Assembly: GCA_035236585.1 (NCBI GenBank)
Contig: CP141127.1
Location: 65,205,495-65,269,494, forward strand
Origin: Warburgia ugandensis
Lineage: Eukaryota > Streptophyta > Magnoliopsida > Canellales > Canellaceae
Length of the DNA stretch: 64,000 nt
Reading direction: 5' to 3'
The position numbers were made by a program, and so were the translations under genes. Each line of letters starts with the position of its first letter. Within the stretch, counting starts at the first letter, position 1. Shown here piece after piece: positions 13,603-26,601 of this stretch. The notes under the pieces are model-generated. The model worked only from the letters and a program-made list of their open reading frames with translations. It did not search any database and was not told the DNA's origin.

Positions 13603-16515
13603 TGTAATGACTCAAAATTTTCAATATTATATCATTTTTATAACCACAATCAATCATGATGATTTTCATGTGCTAATTAGTTATAGCATGTTTATTTTGG
13701 AACATTTTGGAGATTAATAGATATTTAATCATATTAATAAGTATTTGGATGTTTTATTTTAATTTACTTATGAAACAAAGGCAATTGAGATAAATATACA
13801 CATCATTAAATTCTACGCTCGAAATGGAATCCACCGCTTCAAAGAATACTGAAAACGAAGCTCACATGGCCAAGTTATGGACTTTTAAACATCAAGGGCA
13901 TTTTTGGGATTTACCTTTAAAACGACCAAGGGTCGAAAAACGTAAGGGGTCATTTTGATAACGACACCCCCTATGTCGTCTTCTTCCTCAGGCCAGGTGG
14001 TGCACAGCACCGCCATACTTGTACGACGCCACAAAAAAAATGGCAGCACCGCCTTCACCCTCTATAAAAAAAAAAAAACCTTCCTCCTCTTTCCCCAATC
14101 ACCCATCTTCTTCTCTAGCTGCCCTCACCCAAAAAATCGGCAGGTTTCAGCATGGAAGAGGCCGCACCCACCACCAAGGGCACCATTTTAGGCTCCCCGG
14201 GTACGATTCTCTTCCCCACTCTACTCCTCTCTCTCCCTCTCCCCTCTCCCTTTTCCCCCAAATCCCAACCAGATCTGGTAGGTTTTATGATAGAAAATCG
14301 CTAAATTTTCGAGAAGTAAGACCAGACGGGTTGATAACCCGTCGAAGAAGACGTGTCCCGGGGGCACACTGGCATGATGCGCACCCATGTTGAGCTCCCT
14401 AGGGTGACAATCGTGTGCGTCCCGCATGCAGGCAGATGCCTGACTCGATCGGGATGCACGAGGCGTCCTGGGAGCTGAGACGCTTTGCACCTACACTGAA
14501 GACACGTCTGCACGATGAAGTCCAGAACGTGCTATAGCGCATCGCTCGGGCATGTGAACGTGTTGCGGTTCGACCGGGACACGCACACGTTGCGAGAACC
14601 GTGACACGGGTTCCTATGCGGACAATTCTGGTTCGTCTGTTGATGCGCAACACTAAAAACGCAATTAAGGAGGCTATATAACTTCAATCGATGATCCGAA
14701 AGGACTGTTGCATTTGTAATGATGACATGGACCTAATGAGACTACAAAAGTTAGGATTATAGGACTATTTTGTATGACTATAGCCCAAAAACTATAGAAA
14801 TCTCATAGATCTACCATGTCAAAGATGATTAGATCTCATGAATTGATCCATTAGAGGTATGAGGAGATTATTAGCTCAGGATCAACCCTAGATTACATGT
14901 ATCCATCCCTGAATTATAAGGTCTAACCATTAAATAGTAGATCTATACGTAAGATCTAGCCTGGAAACACATTAAGCAAGGATCTATGATCCTAAAAGCC
15001 AGATCTAGCCGTTATCTATAAGTCTAAGTATTGATCTATAAAGGGATGGAAAATGATGCTTGAATTGATATTCAAGGTTTCACAAAGGTAACTCATGATC
15101 GAGTAATGAAGAACGCAATTCAAGAGACATCGAGGTATGTAGTCTGATTACTACTAAGTTTTTAAATGCATCTTAAACTCTGTCTTGCCTTTATTGCTAT
15201 TTTTAGCATGCTTTTGAGATATAATGTTCTTATATAAGTATGTAGATATGATGTCCTTATACGAGTATGTGAAAATGTCTTCATGTTTTATGGCTTTGAA
15301 TGTGATACTAGCATGAACTGATTTTATGCATCGCTCCCATGGTTTGAAAGTAAATGCATAAATTGCATGATTTTAATGATTGAGATTTGGATTTATCTAT
15401 ATGTGCTTTTTGGGCTATTGAGCCTGGTGGGCACTATGCTGAGAGGTTATTATGTATGGGGTTGGCCTCCCGGCCTCTACCACCAAAAAGGTGGATGGTA
15501 TCATTGCCAAAATGGCATTGTCCCTTCCCTGACTACTGTGGTAAATAGGGATGACCACTGGAGGTGTTCACGGCACTCTTTCAGGGATATATCCATAGTT
15601 TCCATGGAGGCTATGGTGGACTGATCTTTAGGTACCAGAGACACACGATTCTAGATGTGTTCTGGCATGAGCATAGTTGGCCCTATGATTTCAGTGTTAT
15701 CGATATGTATATAACATTGAGATGGTCGTATACGAGTACTCGTGACCAGTTGGCGTGATGTGTTCGTCGAGAGACTCATGTGCATGATATTAGCATCTGC
15801 TTGAATGATGACTATTTTAAGAGTTTCATGATTATTATTTTTGATTCGTTGATTTGATGTGTTCACTGTGATCTTATTACTTGGATCTATTTATTTCTAT
15901 TTTATGATTTTAGTCATATTTAGAAGACTAGATTTGCGTATGGATTCTATGATTGAAATTGCGTCAATGAGCTTACGTTTTATGCACAAATATGCATGTT
16001 TACACAAAAAGGAATTACTAATGTTTTTACATTGAAAGCAAAGCTCCTTGAATTTAAAGATGTTTCATGCCGTGTTTTCAAAATAGTAGTATCAGATCAC
16101 CTACTGAGTATGAGGAATACTCATCCAAATATATCATTTTTATAGATTAGCTCTACACAGGATTAGAAGAAGCATCAAAAAATGTTAGTGCTATGATCAA
16201 GTGCATGAAGAGAAGACAAGCATAAATGTAAGTATATGATCTACCCTTTTGGGCATGTGTCTATAATTACTACAGTTGGATTGTGCGCTGTGACTGGATA
16301 GACCTGGAAAATATTTATGATTTTCTTCATTTTTCAATATTTCCTTATTCATCTTGAAAGCAAATGACACTCGGGGTTTTCAAAATGAATTTAAAATAAA
16401 AGATTTTTCCACTACATTGCATTGTTTTTATAAAAGTGTCTTCAAATAGGGATTGATCCCACCTCAGAAATTAGTTTTGCATTTAAAAATGCATGTAAAA
16501 ACCAAGGTCGTCACA
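13603..16515 (+). repeat. Element B 5' LTR
   Basis: Starts TGTAATGACTC and ends GTCGTCACA just before the primer site. It pairs with 19824-22671. It has a CpG-rich central block (about 14150-14650) and the conserved LTR block beginning GGTGGGCACTATG at 15425. Confidence 0.9.
14063..14068 (+). promoter_or_regulatory. TATA box of the element B LTR
   Basis: TATAAA in the context CACCCTCTATAAAAAA, followed by a pyrimidine-rich CpG-bearing leader. The position in the middle of the LTR suits a U3/R boundary. The matching site in the 3' LTR (near 20214) is less canonical. Confidence 0.45.
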
Positions 16516-16517
16516 GT

Positions 16518-16530
16518 TGGTATCAGAGCC
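16518..16530 (+). other. Element B primer-binding site
   Basis: TGGTATCAGAGCC two bases inside the 5' LTR, complementary to the 3' end of initiator Met-tRNA. The same site follows the C and A LTRs. Confidence 0.9.
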
Positions 16531-19500
16531 GAATTTTTTCCTTTCATAGCCAGTCCTGCATGTCCTAAAGTCATATACAACGACAATAATTAAGAAAAAG
16601 TAGTCTAAATATAAGTAGTAGAAATGAATAGAATAAGAAATAATATCATACCACAAAGAAATACACCATAAATAAATAGGTGGAAAGGAGATAGATCTAG
16701 CAAGTACTTAGGTATTGGATGGCTCAAAATTCTAGCAAAAAGCTAGGCTAACATACTTAGGGGATAAGGATTGTTGTGCAGTGGTGCAAATAAGGAAACT
16801 AGAATGAGACTATGATGAGAATGATAAATGAGAATACAAGATGATATTAGTGGAATCTTTAGAAGATGACTTTGACTTGTACTAGATCAATCAAAGGTGA
16901 AGATTCTCAAGGACTTAGATGACTTAATTGAAACTCTATGAAAAATACAATATGAGTAAAGGAAGAAAGTTGAAGAGAATGACAAGGAATTTGAACTATA
17001 ACAGAGTTATTAAAAGATTTTGATGATAATATAATGGGGATGATAGATCTGTGATAATCGATTGATTATGACATGAACTTGTGAGGGAAACATGATATGA
17101 ACAAGATGTTAAGGAACTTGTTAAGACACTATATAATTTTATTGAGAATACAGTCAATAAAGGATTTTGATGATATTAGAAAATTTTAACATTTTCCTTT
17201 TCAAGTTCATCATCTCTGTTAACAAATGTGTGGATGTAGTATGGATTATATGCAACAAATCAAAGGGAGAGATTAAATAGTCAAAATAAGAAGATAATGA
17301 TTTGTTGAGGATAGGAAAGAAAAGTATATGAAGTATAGAATCAAAATATTTTCATCTTGAGTCATATTGCCATGTTGAAAGATGAATCAATCAAACTTGA
17401 AGGACTAATAGTAGTCAAGTTGGTGATTTTATTGTGAAAGAAGATAATAGAGATAGAGCAGATGAAAATACAGACTTTGGGTAAGGTATCGAATTTAAGG
17501 GCAGTGTGTTGTAAGAAATTTCCAAAGAAGAATTGTGATCAACTAGAAATTAAATTCTACAATTAGTTTGATACTTATGTCAATTGTTGAAATTAGAATT
17601 TTATCAGATCCATTAGTTTATGAGGAAACACCAGTGGCTGAAACCCATGAAAAGGAGAAGTTGATAAGACCCTACGTTGCCATTATATGATTGAATGAAG
17701 ATATAGTGAGGAGTAAATAGCAAGGATGTGACTTGTCCAATCGATCTTCATCACCTAGAGTATCATCAAGGATCAACTTGAGGCTCTGATAGTATAAAAA
17801 CAAATTGGAAGAGCAAAAAAAAAATAAAAAATTAATGTCGTTATCTTTAGAATAAGGTTGATTGAACTAAGGTATTTACATCATATCTAATTAAACATTA
17901 TAGCATCTAGTACATAGTGGCCTAAGTTATGAGGAATGTTATGGGTACTTAGACATGAATTGTTCCTTAAAGGAAGCAAAATTGATTTGACTAAGTTATT
18001 TGAGGATCTAAAAGTACAATCGAGACAGAAGTAAGATGAGAAATAATCTAGAACAATGACAAAGATTGCGGATAATCCCAGACCTTGATCGATGTTATGA
18101 CAAGCGGTAGAGGTCACTTTGGGTCTGAAAGGTAGGCTGCTGACTTGGATTGAAGAGAAAGGCAGTTAAGCACTGATTGCTTCTAACCTGTAGATCTGGA
18201 AAAGGGATATACAAGTAGTTGAATAGAATCTTTACCTATGTCTAAGAAGATGCTCTATGCTTACTTGTGTGTTCCTTAAAAATTGTCGCTCCAAAACTTT
18301 AGCACAAATTAGCTATTGGATGATTCTTCTTGCTTGAAAATAAAAATAAAAATTTAGGAATTGAGAGAATCACTACCTATGATGATACCTTCTGAAAATT
18401 AAGACTTAATGAATGATGACAAATCCTTGACGAGTGGTTGAACAATATATCGACACAAGGAATGGAAGGAGAAACATTAAGATAGCTGTCACACTATATA
18501 GTAACAGCTGATGTTTAATTGATTTTAAACAAAAGGGTATTTGTTATATGTATGTATCAAGTACAAAGACCAACTGAAGAAACCGAATAGAAGTAAATGT
18601 TATCAGGGTTAACATTATTGGATTGAGTAGAGGACATTCAGTCTGGAAGATTGCAAAGAAAATCATCAAGCAAGGAAACCATGAAACATAGTAAGTGGAC
18701 TCTATTAGAGATAAGAGACTTTGACATACGTATAAATATGGCTGGAAATACTAATGACAATTTTAGCTAAATAATGAGATAAGAACATTTGATCTATGAA
18801 GATAGATTCACCATAAACTGTTAACATGAATTTGAATCAATTCTTCGAGGAGGGATATCTTTGATAGAATTCAATAATAGTTAGGAGATCTTATTTGCAG
18901 TAGGTACTAGTATCCTTGAGGGAAGATGCCACTTGATTTGTTTTCATGGTTCTATTATGTATGCAAACATTGGTTGAGGAATCAAGTCACATATGAAAAG
19001 TGAAAGACAGTTGGAAACTAGGATTGAAACGCCTTTTCAACTAAAGGATTTGGTATGAAGAAAGCTCTTAGCATTAACATTAAGAGATGAGAAGTAATAC
19101 TGTATCAATCATTGAAGTTTCTTGAAAAACGCATAAGCCCAGTGAGACATTATAAGAAAATAATATAAACTTTTGGGATTCTTACTAGCAAGGTATAGTC
19201 AACACCTAAGAGACTCTAATGAGTAATAGGTCATTTGATGGAAGACAAGAGGCAAAGGAGATTATCCTCTACTATTCAAAATAAAAGATAAGAAATAAGA
19301 TGATATAGTATCAAAGTAGTGTAGAGAAATTTCTACATGATTAGAGGAATATGGTCATCTAAGGATTTGTCAATATTAATTAGATAAACTCTATAGTAAC
19401 GAGATGAACTACAATGAGAGAAACTAGTATTGACAAAGGAGCAAGTAAAGAACACAGTATCAGAGTACGCAGAGGAAGCGGCTCTTGAGTACGTAAAGCA

Positions 19501-19823
19501 AGCTGAACTACAGTTATATTTTAGGCCTTTATGGAAGGCATTATGAGGAAGGAATTATGAGGATGATAAAATTGAGGATGTGCCTAGATTTGTTAGCAAG
19601 TGACATGAATAGAATTTCAAGGACGAAATTTCTTTACTTATTAACTCACTTGAGGTATTGGATGAGAGATATATGGAATGAAGCAAAGAAATTTTCTTAG
19701 TTCGAGTCCTAAGGGAGCCTTAAGGGAGGGTACATTCATCAAGAGATTATCTAAGAGACAAAATAACTTGAAGATACTAATTTGTGGAATTTCAAGGATG
19801 AAATTCTTTGAAGGGGGTTATGA
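16531..19823 (+). other. Element B interior without recognisable pol
   Basis: AT-rich interior similar to that of element A in several long stretches. No gag, protease, reverse transcriptase or integrase motif is visible. The final 250 bases carry the pol-LTR junction phrase ending in the purine tract GAAGGGGG (19810-19817). Confidence 0.6.
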
Positions 19824-22671
19824 TGTAATGACTCAAAATTTTCAATATTATATCATTTTTATAACCATGATCAATCATGATGATTTCCATGTGCTAATTA
19901 GTTATAGCATGTTTATTTTGGAAATTTTTGGAGATTAATAGATATTTAATCATATTAGTAGGTAGTTGGATGTTTTATTTTAATTTACCCATGAAACAAA
20001 GGCAATTGAGATAAATATTCACATCATTAGATTCTACGCTCGAAATGGAATCCAACGCCTCAAAGATCAAGGGCATTTTTGTGATTTACCTTTAAAACGA
20101 CCAAGGGTCGAAAAACGCAAGGGGTCGTTTTGATAACGACACCCCCTACATCGTCTTCTTCCTTAGGCTAGGCAGTGCACAACACCGCCATGGGGCGGCA
20201 CTACCTTCACCATCTCTAAAAAAAACCCCTCCTCCTCTTTCCCCAATCACCCATCTTCTTCTCAAGCTGCCCTCACCTAAAAACCCGGTAGGCTAGGGTT
20301 TCAGTGTGGAAGAGGCCACACCCACCACCAAGGGCTCCATTTCAGGCTCCCTAGGTACAATTCTCTTACCCACTCTACTCCTCTCTCTCCCCTCTCCCTT
20401 TTCCCCCAGATCCCGACCAGATCTGGTAGGTTTTCTGACCAAAAATTGTTGGATTTTCGAGAAGTAAGACCAAACAGGTTGATAACTCATCAAAGACGAT
20501 GTGTCCCGGGGGCGCACAGGTGTGACATGCACCCATGAGGAACTCCCTGGGGCAACAATGGCGTGCGTGCCGCATGCAGGTGGATGCCTGACTCGACCAC
20601 AACGCACATGGCGTCCTGGGAGCCGAGGCGCTCCGCTCCTGCACTGAGGACGCATCTGCACGATGCAGTCCAGAACACACGCTACAGCAAGTCGCTCGAG
20701 TGTGCATACGCGTGCGAATGCGGTCACGGTTCAACCGGGACGCACACGCATCCTGGGAACTGTGACGCGCAAGCCTTACGTGGACAATTCTAGTTCGTCC
20801 GTTGATGCACAACACTAAAAAAGCAATTAAGGAGGCTATATAACTTCGATCGATGATCCGAAAGGATTGTTGCGTTCGTAATGACAATAAGGACCTAATG
20901 AGACTATAAAATTTAGGATCAAAGGACTATTTTTTATGACTATAGCCGAAAAACTATAGAAATCTCATAGATATACCATGTCAAAGATGATCAAATCTCA
21001 TGAATTGATCCATTAGAGGTATTAGGAGATTAATAGCTCAGGATCAACCCTAGATTACATGTATTCATCCCTGAATTATAAGGTCTAACCATTAAATAAT
21101 AGATCTATACGTAAGATCTAGCCTGGAAACACATTTAGCAAGGATCTATGATCCTAAAAGGAAAATCTAGTCGTTATCTATAAGTCTAAGTATTGATCTA
21201 TAAAGGGATGGAAAACAATGCTTGAATTGATATTCAAGGTCTCACAAAGGTAACTCATGATCAAGTAATGAAGAACGCAATTCAAGAGACATCGAGGTAG
21301 GTAGTCTGATTACTACTAAGTTTTTAAATGCATCTTAAACTCTGTCTTGCCTTTATTATTGTTTTTAGCATGCTTTTGAGATATAATGTTCTTATACAAG
21401 TATGCAGGTATGATGTTCTTATACAGTATGCGAAAATGTCTTCATGTTTTATGGCTTTGAATGCGATGCTAGCATGAACTGATTTTATGCATCGCTCCCA
21501 TGGTTTGAAGATAAATGCATAAATTGCATGATTTCGATGATTGAGATTTGGATTTATCTATATATGTTGTTTGGGCTATTGAGCCTGGTGAGCACTATGC
21601 TGAGAGGTTATTATGTATGGGGTTGGCCTCCCGGCCCTTACCACCAAAAAGGTGCATGGTATCGCTGCCAAAATGACATTGTCCCTTCCCTGACTGCTGT
21701 GGTAAACAGGGACGACCACTGGAGGTGTTCAAGGCACCCTTTGAGGGACATATCCACAGTCGTCATGGAGGTTATGGTGGACTGGTCTCTAGGTACCGGA
21801 GACACATGATTCCAGATGTGTTCTAGTCGTGAGAATAGTTGGCCCTATGATTTCAGTGTTATCGATATGTATATAGCATTGAGATGGTTGCATATGAGTA
21901 CTCGTGACCAGTTGGCATGATGTGTTCACTAAGAGACTCATGTGCATGATACTAGCATCTGCTTGAATGATGACTATTTTAAGAGTTTCATGATTATTAT
22001 ATTTGATTTGTTGATTTCATGTTTTAGTTGTGATCTTATTACTTGGATCTATTGATTTCTATTTTATGATTTTAGTTATATTTAGAAAACTAGATTTGCA
22101 TACGTATTCCATGGTTGAAATTGCGTCAATGAGCTTACGTTTTATGCACAAATATGCATGTTTACACAAAAAGGAATTACTGATGTTTTACATGGAAAGC
22201 TCCTTGAATTCATACTTGTTGCATGCCATGTTTTCAAAATAATAGTATCAGATCACCTACTGAGTATGAGGAATACTCACCCAAATATATCATTTTTACA
22301 TATTACCTCTACACAGGATTAGAAGGAGCATCAGAAAATGTTAGTGCTACGATCAAGTGCATGAAGAGAAGACAAGCATAAATGTAAGTATATGATCTAC
22401 CCTTTTGGGCATGTGTCTGTAATTACTACAGTTGGACTGTGCGCTGTGATTGGATAGACCTGGGAAATATTTATGATTTTCTTCATTTTTCAATATTTCC
22501 TTATTCATCTTGAAAGCAAATGGCACTTGGGGTTTTCAAAATGAATTTAAAATAAAATATTTTTTCACTACATTGCATTGTTTTTATAAAAGTGTTTTCA
22601 AATAGGGATCAATCCCGCCTTAGAAATTTGTTTTCCATTTAAAAATGCATGTGAAAACTCGGGTCATCACA
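19824..22671 (+). repeat. Element B 3' LTR
   Basis: Starts TGTAATGACTC and ends GTCATCACA. It aligns with 13603-16515, with the CpG-rich block at about 20290-20810 and the conserved block from 21586. Confidence 0.9.
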
Positions 22672-22676
22672 CTGTG
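22672..22676. repeat. Target duplication of element B, right copy
   Basis: CTGTG directly after the B 3' LTR, identical to the left copy at 13598-13602. Confidence 0.85.
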
Positions 22677-24153
22677 GGTAGCCCATCGCTCAGAAAGCTG
22701 GTAGTATTGTGTCTGTTTATCTACAGCATAATGCATCTTAAGCCAAAGTACTATGGGAAGCCCATCTGCTCTAAGTGTATGGAATAAAGATGTAATTGGT
22801 GATTATGGGTAGCCCATCTCCTAGAAAGCAAATAATATTGTGTCTGTCTATCTATGAGATGAATTGTAAGAGTTGTAAGACTATTGATATCTTGTGATTT
22901 TATATGCAGTGATGTTATACATGGATAGATTAAATCCTGGATGGGATTTGTGTTATGCTAATTGCATTGCATATGTTTATAACAAGCTCTAAGTAGATTA
23001 TGAGCTGTTAGAGTTTAAGATGATTTGACATAGATCTGCCTACATAATAAGTTAATATCTAATGAAATGAATTGATATGAAATTACTTGAAATGAATTGA
23101 GATGTGATATGAATATCATCGTATTATGAGCTGTTAGAGTTTAAGATGATTTGACATAGATCTGCCTACATAATAAGTTGATATCTAATGAAATGTTATG
23201 ATATGGGATTACTTGAAATGAATTGAGAATTATGTGATATGAATATCATCGTATGCTTAAGAGTGTATGACTGTATAATGTACCTTAGAACAGATATGTG
23301 TACAGTAATGATGTTATTATCGGTTTGAAATAGTCGACATGTAGATTAACTGATTATTACCATGAATTTTAAAGTAATTATATGTTACTTGGTTTGTCAA
23401 GTATGATGTGGATCTTGTGGATGATATGTATGTATATATCTATATACATGTATAGGCATGCTTATAATGCATTCCATGTGGTGGCTTTTCGCCAAGTGAT
23501 TTTATTATTAGAAAAATCTTTCGTCAAATAATTGTATGTGTATGCTGTGATTTTGGTTTTGTAGTATTCGATTATCTACTAAGTATACTGTATACTCACC
23601 CTATCATTTTTACCATAAATCAGCTCGGAAAGAATTAGAAAGGAGATTAAGATTCTAAGAAAACCACTTAATGATTTCAAGAGGATAAGAAGCAAGGTAA
23701 TCTAGAGTTTCATTAAGAAACTCAAATTATGTTGACTAGTAGGTAATATTTCAATATTATATGTGATTTAATTTGTAATTATGGTTGTGTCTAATAAGTC
23801 TTGAGAATGTTGTATGTCAAATATATTTGAAAAGGAGATGGAGTCTCTTATTATGTTTAAAATTTAAATGAATGTTTATCAGGTACTTTAAATCACATGC
23901 GCTAAATGTCTTATGTCCAAAAAATAGAGAAAACTGTGCTGAATGTTTGGTAGAAATGTAGCGATCATTTCATTAAAAATCATTGTTTTGAGAAAACAAA
24001 AATGACACTTGGGGTTTTTAATGAATGAATTTTAAAAGAAAAAGACTCTTCTGCATTTATTTGATTTTCAGAAATGGTTTTTAATGGAGATCGATCTTGC
24101 TATGTAAATGTATTTTGTATTTATAAAGTGTTATAGAAACCCGAGTCATCATA
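22677..24153 (+). repeat. Element C 5' LTR, last part
   Basis: Resumes the C LTR after element B, first finishing the tandem array (to about 22860), then running through a duplicated 126-bp unit to the LTR end GTCATCATA. The end is fixed by the primer site TGGTATCAGAGCC at 24156. Subtracting A, B and target copies gives a C LTR of about 4.3 kb. Confidence 0.7.
22997..23255 (+). repeat. Tandem duplication of about 126 bp in the C LTR
   Basis: Two near-identical units starting ATTATGAGCTGTTAGAG at 22997 and 23123, each ending in GAATATCATCGTAT. High identity suggests a recent slippage-type duplication inside an otherwise older LTR. Confidence 0.8.
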
Positions 24154-24155
24154 GT

Positions 24156-24168
24156 TGGTATCAGAGCC
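24156..24168 (+). other. Element C primer-binding site
   Basis: TGGTATCAGAGCC two bases after the LTR end, the same site type as in A and B. It marks the boundary between the split 5' LTR and the C interior. Confidence 0.8.
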
Positions 24169-26601
24169 CAGGTTCATGTCATACATAGCCAATTACAAAT
24201 GAAAAATCATGAATAGTCAACAGTATTAAGAGAAAATTATGTCCTAGTGTAAGTAATTAGAGAAAACACTTACATAGGATTAGCATAACCTAAAAGAAGA
24301 TGTCACATTGAAGATAGAAGTAATTAGAGTATATAAGTACTCAATTAGGGTTGTCTAAACGTGAAATTGAAGAGATGCCACATAGGAGACATAGCAGTTC
24401 AACCCTAGGAATAAGAGTAATTCTACAAACTCCCTTGAGTAAGAGGCTCCATAAATTGAGACTGTACAGACATTCAAGTAGCATGTAGATTAGTTTTTCC
24501 AGAACCAACCACAAGGAGAAACAACAACTAGAACTATGGCATTAAATAATATTGATGAAAGAGGGATGTTCAATTGGAAAGATTCAAGAAGTTGGTCCCA
24601 TCATTCTTGGGAAAGGATGAATCTTACTCAACAAAGAAATGAATTTTTGGAATAGAGTAAGGTCATAAAAGCAATGAAAATTTTAGAGAATAGAAAGGTA
24701 GTAATTGCTACCTTTATCTTGATAGGAAAAGTGGCCTTTGGTGGGAAACAATCAAGCAAGTAAATTTTGAAAGACAAGAAGAAAGAACTTATGAATTTGG
24801 AACAAGAAATTCTACAATAACACAATATGAGAACCTTAAAGGAATCAAGCCCCTTGAAACCAAGATCTTGTACTTACTACCACTTTAGCACAGGCACAGA
24901 CACTAGATACAAAGACAAAAGGTAGACTTCACCTATATATAACATACTTGTTAAGATACATCAATGTATATGGATGGAGAGATTGTGTATTTTGATGGCC
25001 ATGAGTTTTCATATTTGAGGTAGGTTGTTCTGACATCTTTAATTCATCCGTATATTCAAATTGTGACATGATTATTGGTCTAGTCAAATCACATCTATTT
25101 AGTCAAATACATGTTATGTTAGATTTTAATAAATTGATGGATGATATAATTACAAATTATGAATGCGTCATTCTTCAAGGATTAAATAAGATGCAATATA
25201 TCTTCCTTTGATGATGATAGTATTAGACCAATACCTTGGTATGTGGGCGTAATTTGAATTATAATGATATATGGATGATATTGAGACACATGAGTGATAA
25301 TGATAGAGATGTGGAGTATCCAAGATCTTAGTTTAGAGCTCAGTTAATCCTCTCATAGTCAGTTCAACATATCCAAAAGAATACAGTCAACCAATGAGTG
25401 TTGGTTGATAAGTTATGAGTTACAGAGATGACTCATATAGGTAATGTTGACCAATGAGAAATAGACACTACCTATGAAGCTTGGCATACTTTAAGAAAAC
25501 AAGTTATTTGGATTTGTGTTTTATTTCAAGAAAGATTCTCTAATTATCTATCAATTTTAATATTTGAATTTGTATCCAAATTTGAGACATATTCCATTGT
25601 TATTTGATTTGCCAGGCGTCCGGTTTATTTGACTAGCATTTGATCAACGCTACGATTTAGACTCTTTTGATAAGGAGTATTTGTTTATACCCCCATAGTT
25701 AGGTGATCTAATCCAATGGGGTAGTGTACTTGTTGGACCGTATGTCAACAGTATCACTTCTGAACTAGATCTTCAATTCTTCTAGCCAATGATTGATCAA
25801 TATTGGATTTCTGATGTTTGGACTTCTTGGATAGGAAAATTTATGTAGCCACCACAATTTGGTATTCTAAACCTTATTTGAACAACAAGGTGGGTGAACT
25901 CGTTTGGATTGTATGCTAGCGGGGATCATTCCAACTATATGTATTTGTATGTAACGATAGAAATGTTTCAGTATCAGTATTTGAAAACGATGGTACTATA
26001 TCTGTATGTGAAAACATCAATGGTGTTATTTCGATATTTGAATGTGATTGCACAGTTAGTGTGAATTCAATTATTCATTTAATGTTGTTATTTGCATGTT
26101 GCATTTGAGAAACACTTAAGGTATTATTTTTGTGTTTGAATTTGAATACACCAAAGGGTGTAAGTTCACTTATCAGTTTTTGATTTGTATAAATGTTAAC
26201 CTTAGTATTTGTATTTCAATGTTCTCATTTGGACTTAAGTCAGAGGGTATTATTTCTGACTATATGAATTTAATGGCCATACATATTATTTCAGTAAATT
26301 GGAATTTGAGAACATCAAAGATGTTCCTTAATTTATAGATAATCTCTTTGTTTTGGATTTATATATGTGAATTTGGAAAAATAAGTTGGAGAAAATCTAT
26401 TTATGAATACAATTGACATTTTATCTTAAATGATTATTTGAAGAAATGAAAAAGTTATTTGTATTGAACATATATGACAGTTATGGAAAATTATTTATGA
26501 AAGGTCATGATTTTCAAACTGAGATATGGATGTATTTTTAGAATCATTTGAAAGATATCATGAAAAAAATTCAAAGGTGAAATTCCTCTAACGGGCAAGA
26601 A
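24169..26601 (+). other. Element C interior, no recognisable genes
   Basis: AT-rich sequence without a recognisable polyprotein frame. The last bases before the right LTR head (AAATTCCTCTAACGGGC, about 26580-26596) resemble a worn pol-LTR junction. The stretch 25900-26340 repeats phrases of the type GTATTTGAATTTGAA many times, suggesting local slippage expansion. Confidence 0.5.

Larger units (their letters stand above)
13603..22671 (+). mobile_element. Element B: LARD-like LTR retroelement with perfect target duplication
   Basis: Second structurally complete-looking LTR element: 5' LTR 13603-16515, primer site 16518-16530, interior about 3.3 kb, purine tract 19810-19817, 3' LTR 19824-22671, and perfect CTGTG target copies at 13598-13602 and 22672-22676. 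The interior lacks recognisable gag or pol frames and resembles that of element A. LTR centres of A and B are clearly related but their heads differ, so they are sister subfamilies. In a sample of about 430 aligned bases the two LTRs differ at roughly 6%, similar in age to A. It is inserted in the 5' LTR of element C. Confidence 0.85.

Noticed and set aside
14019-14653. Overlapping open frames of 70-124 codons in the GC-richer part of the element B left LTR
   Set aside because: They lie in LTR leader sequence; the matching part of the right LTR keeps different frames, and the translations are low-complexity or Arg/Cys/His-rich shadows.
20293-20887. Frames of 144 and 170 codons on the minus strand in the element B right LTR
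   Set aside because: Same LTR block as above, CpG-rich and therefore poor in stops; not conserved in the other LTR, and no family resemblance.
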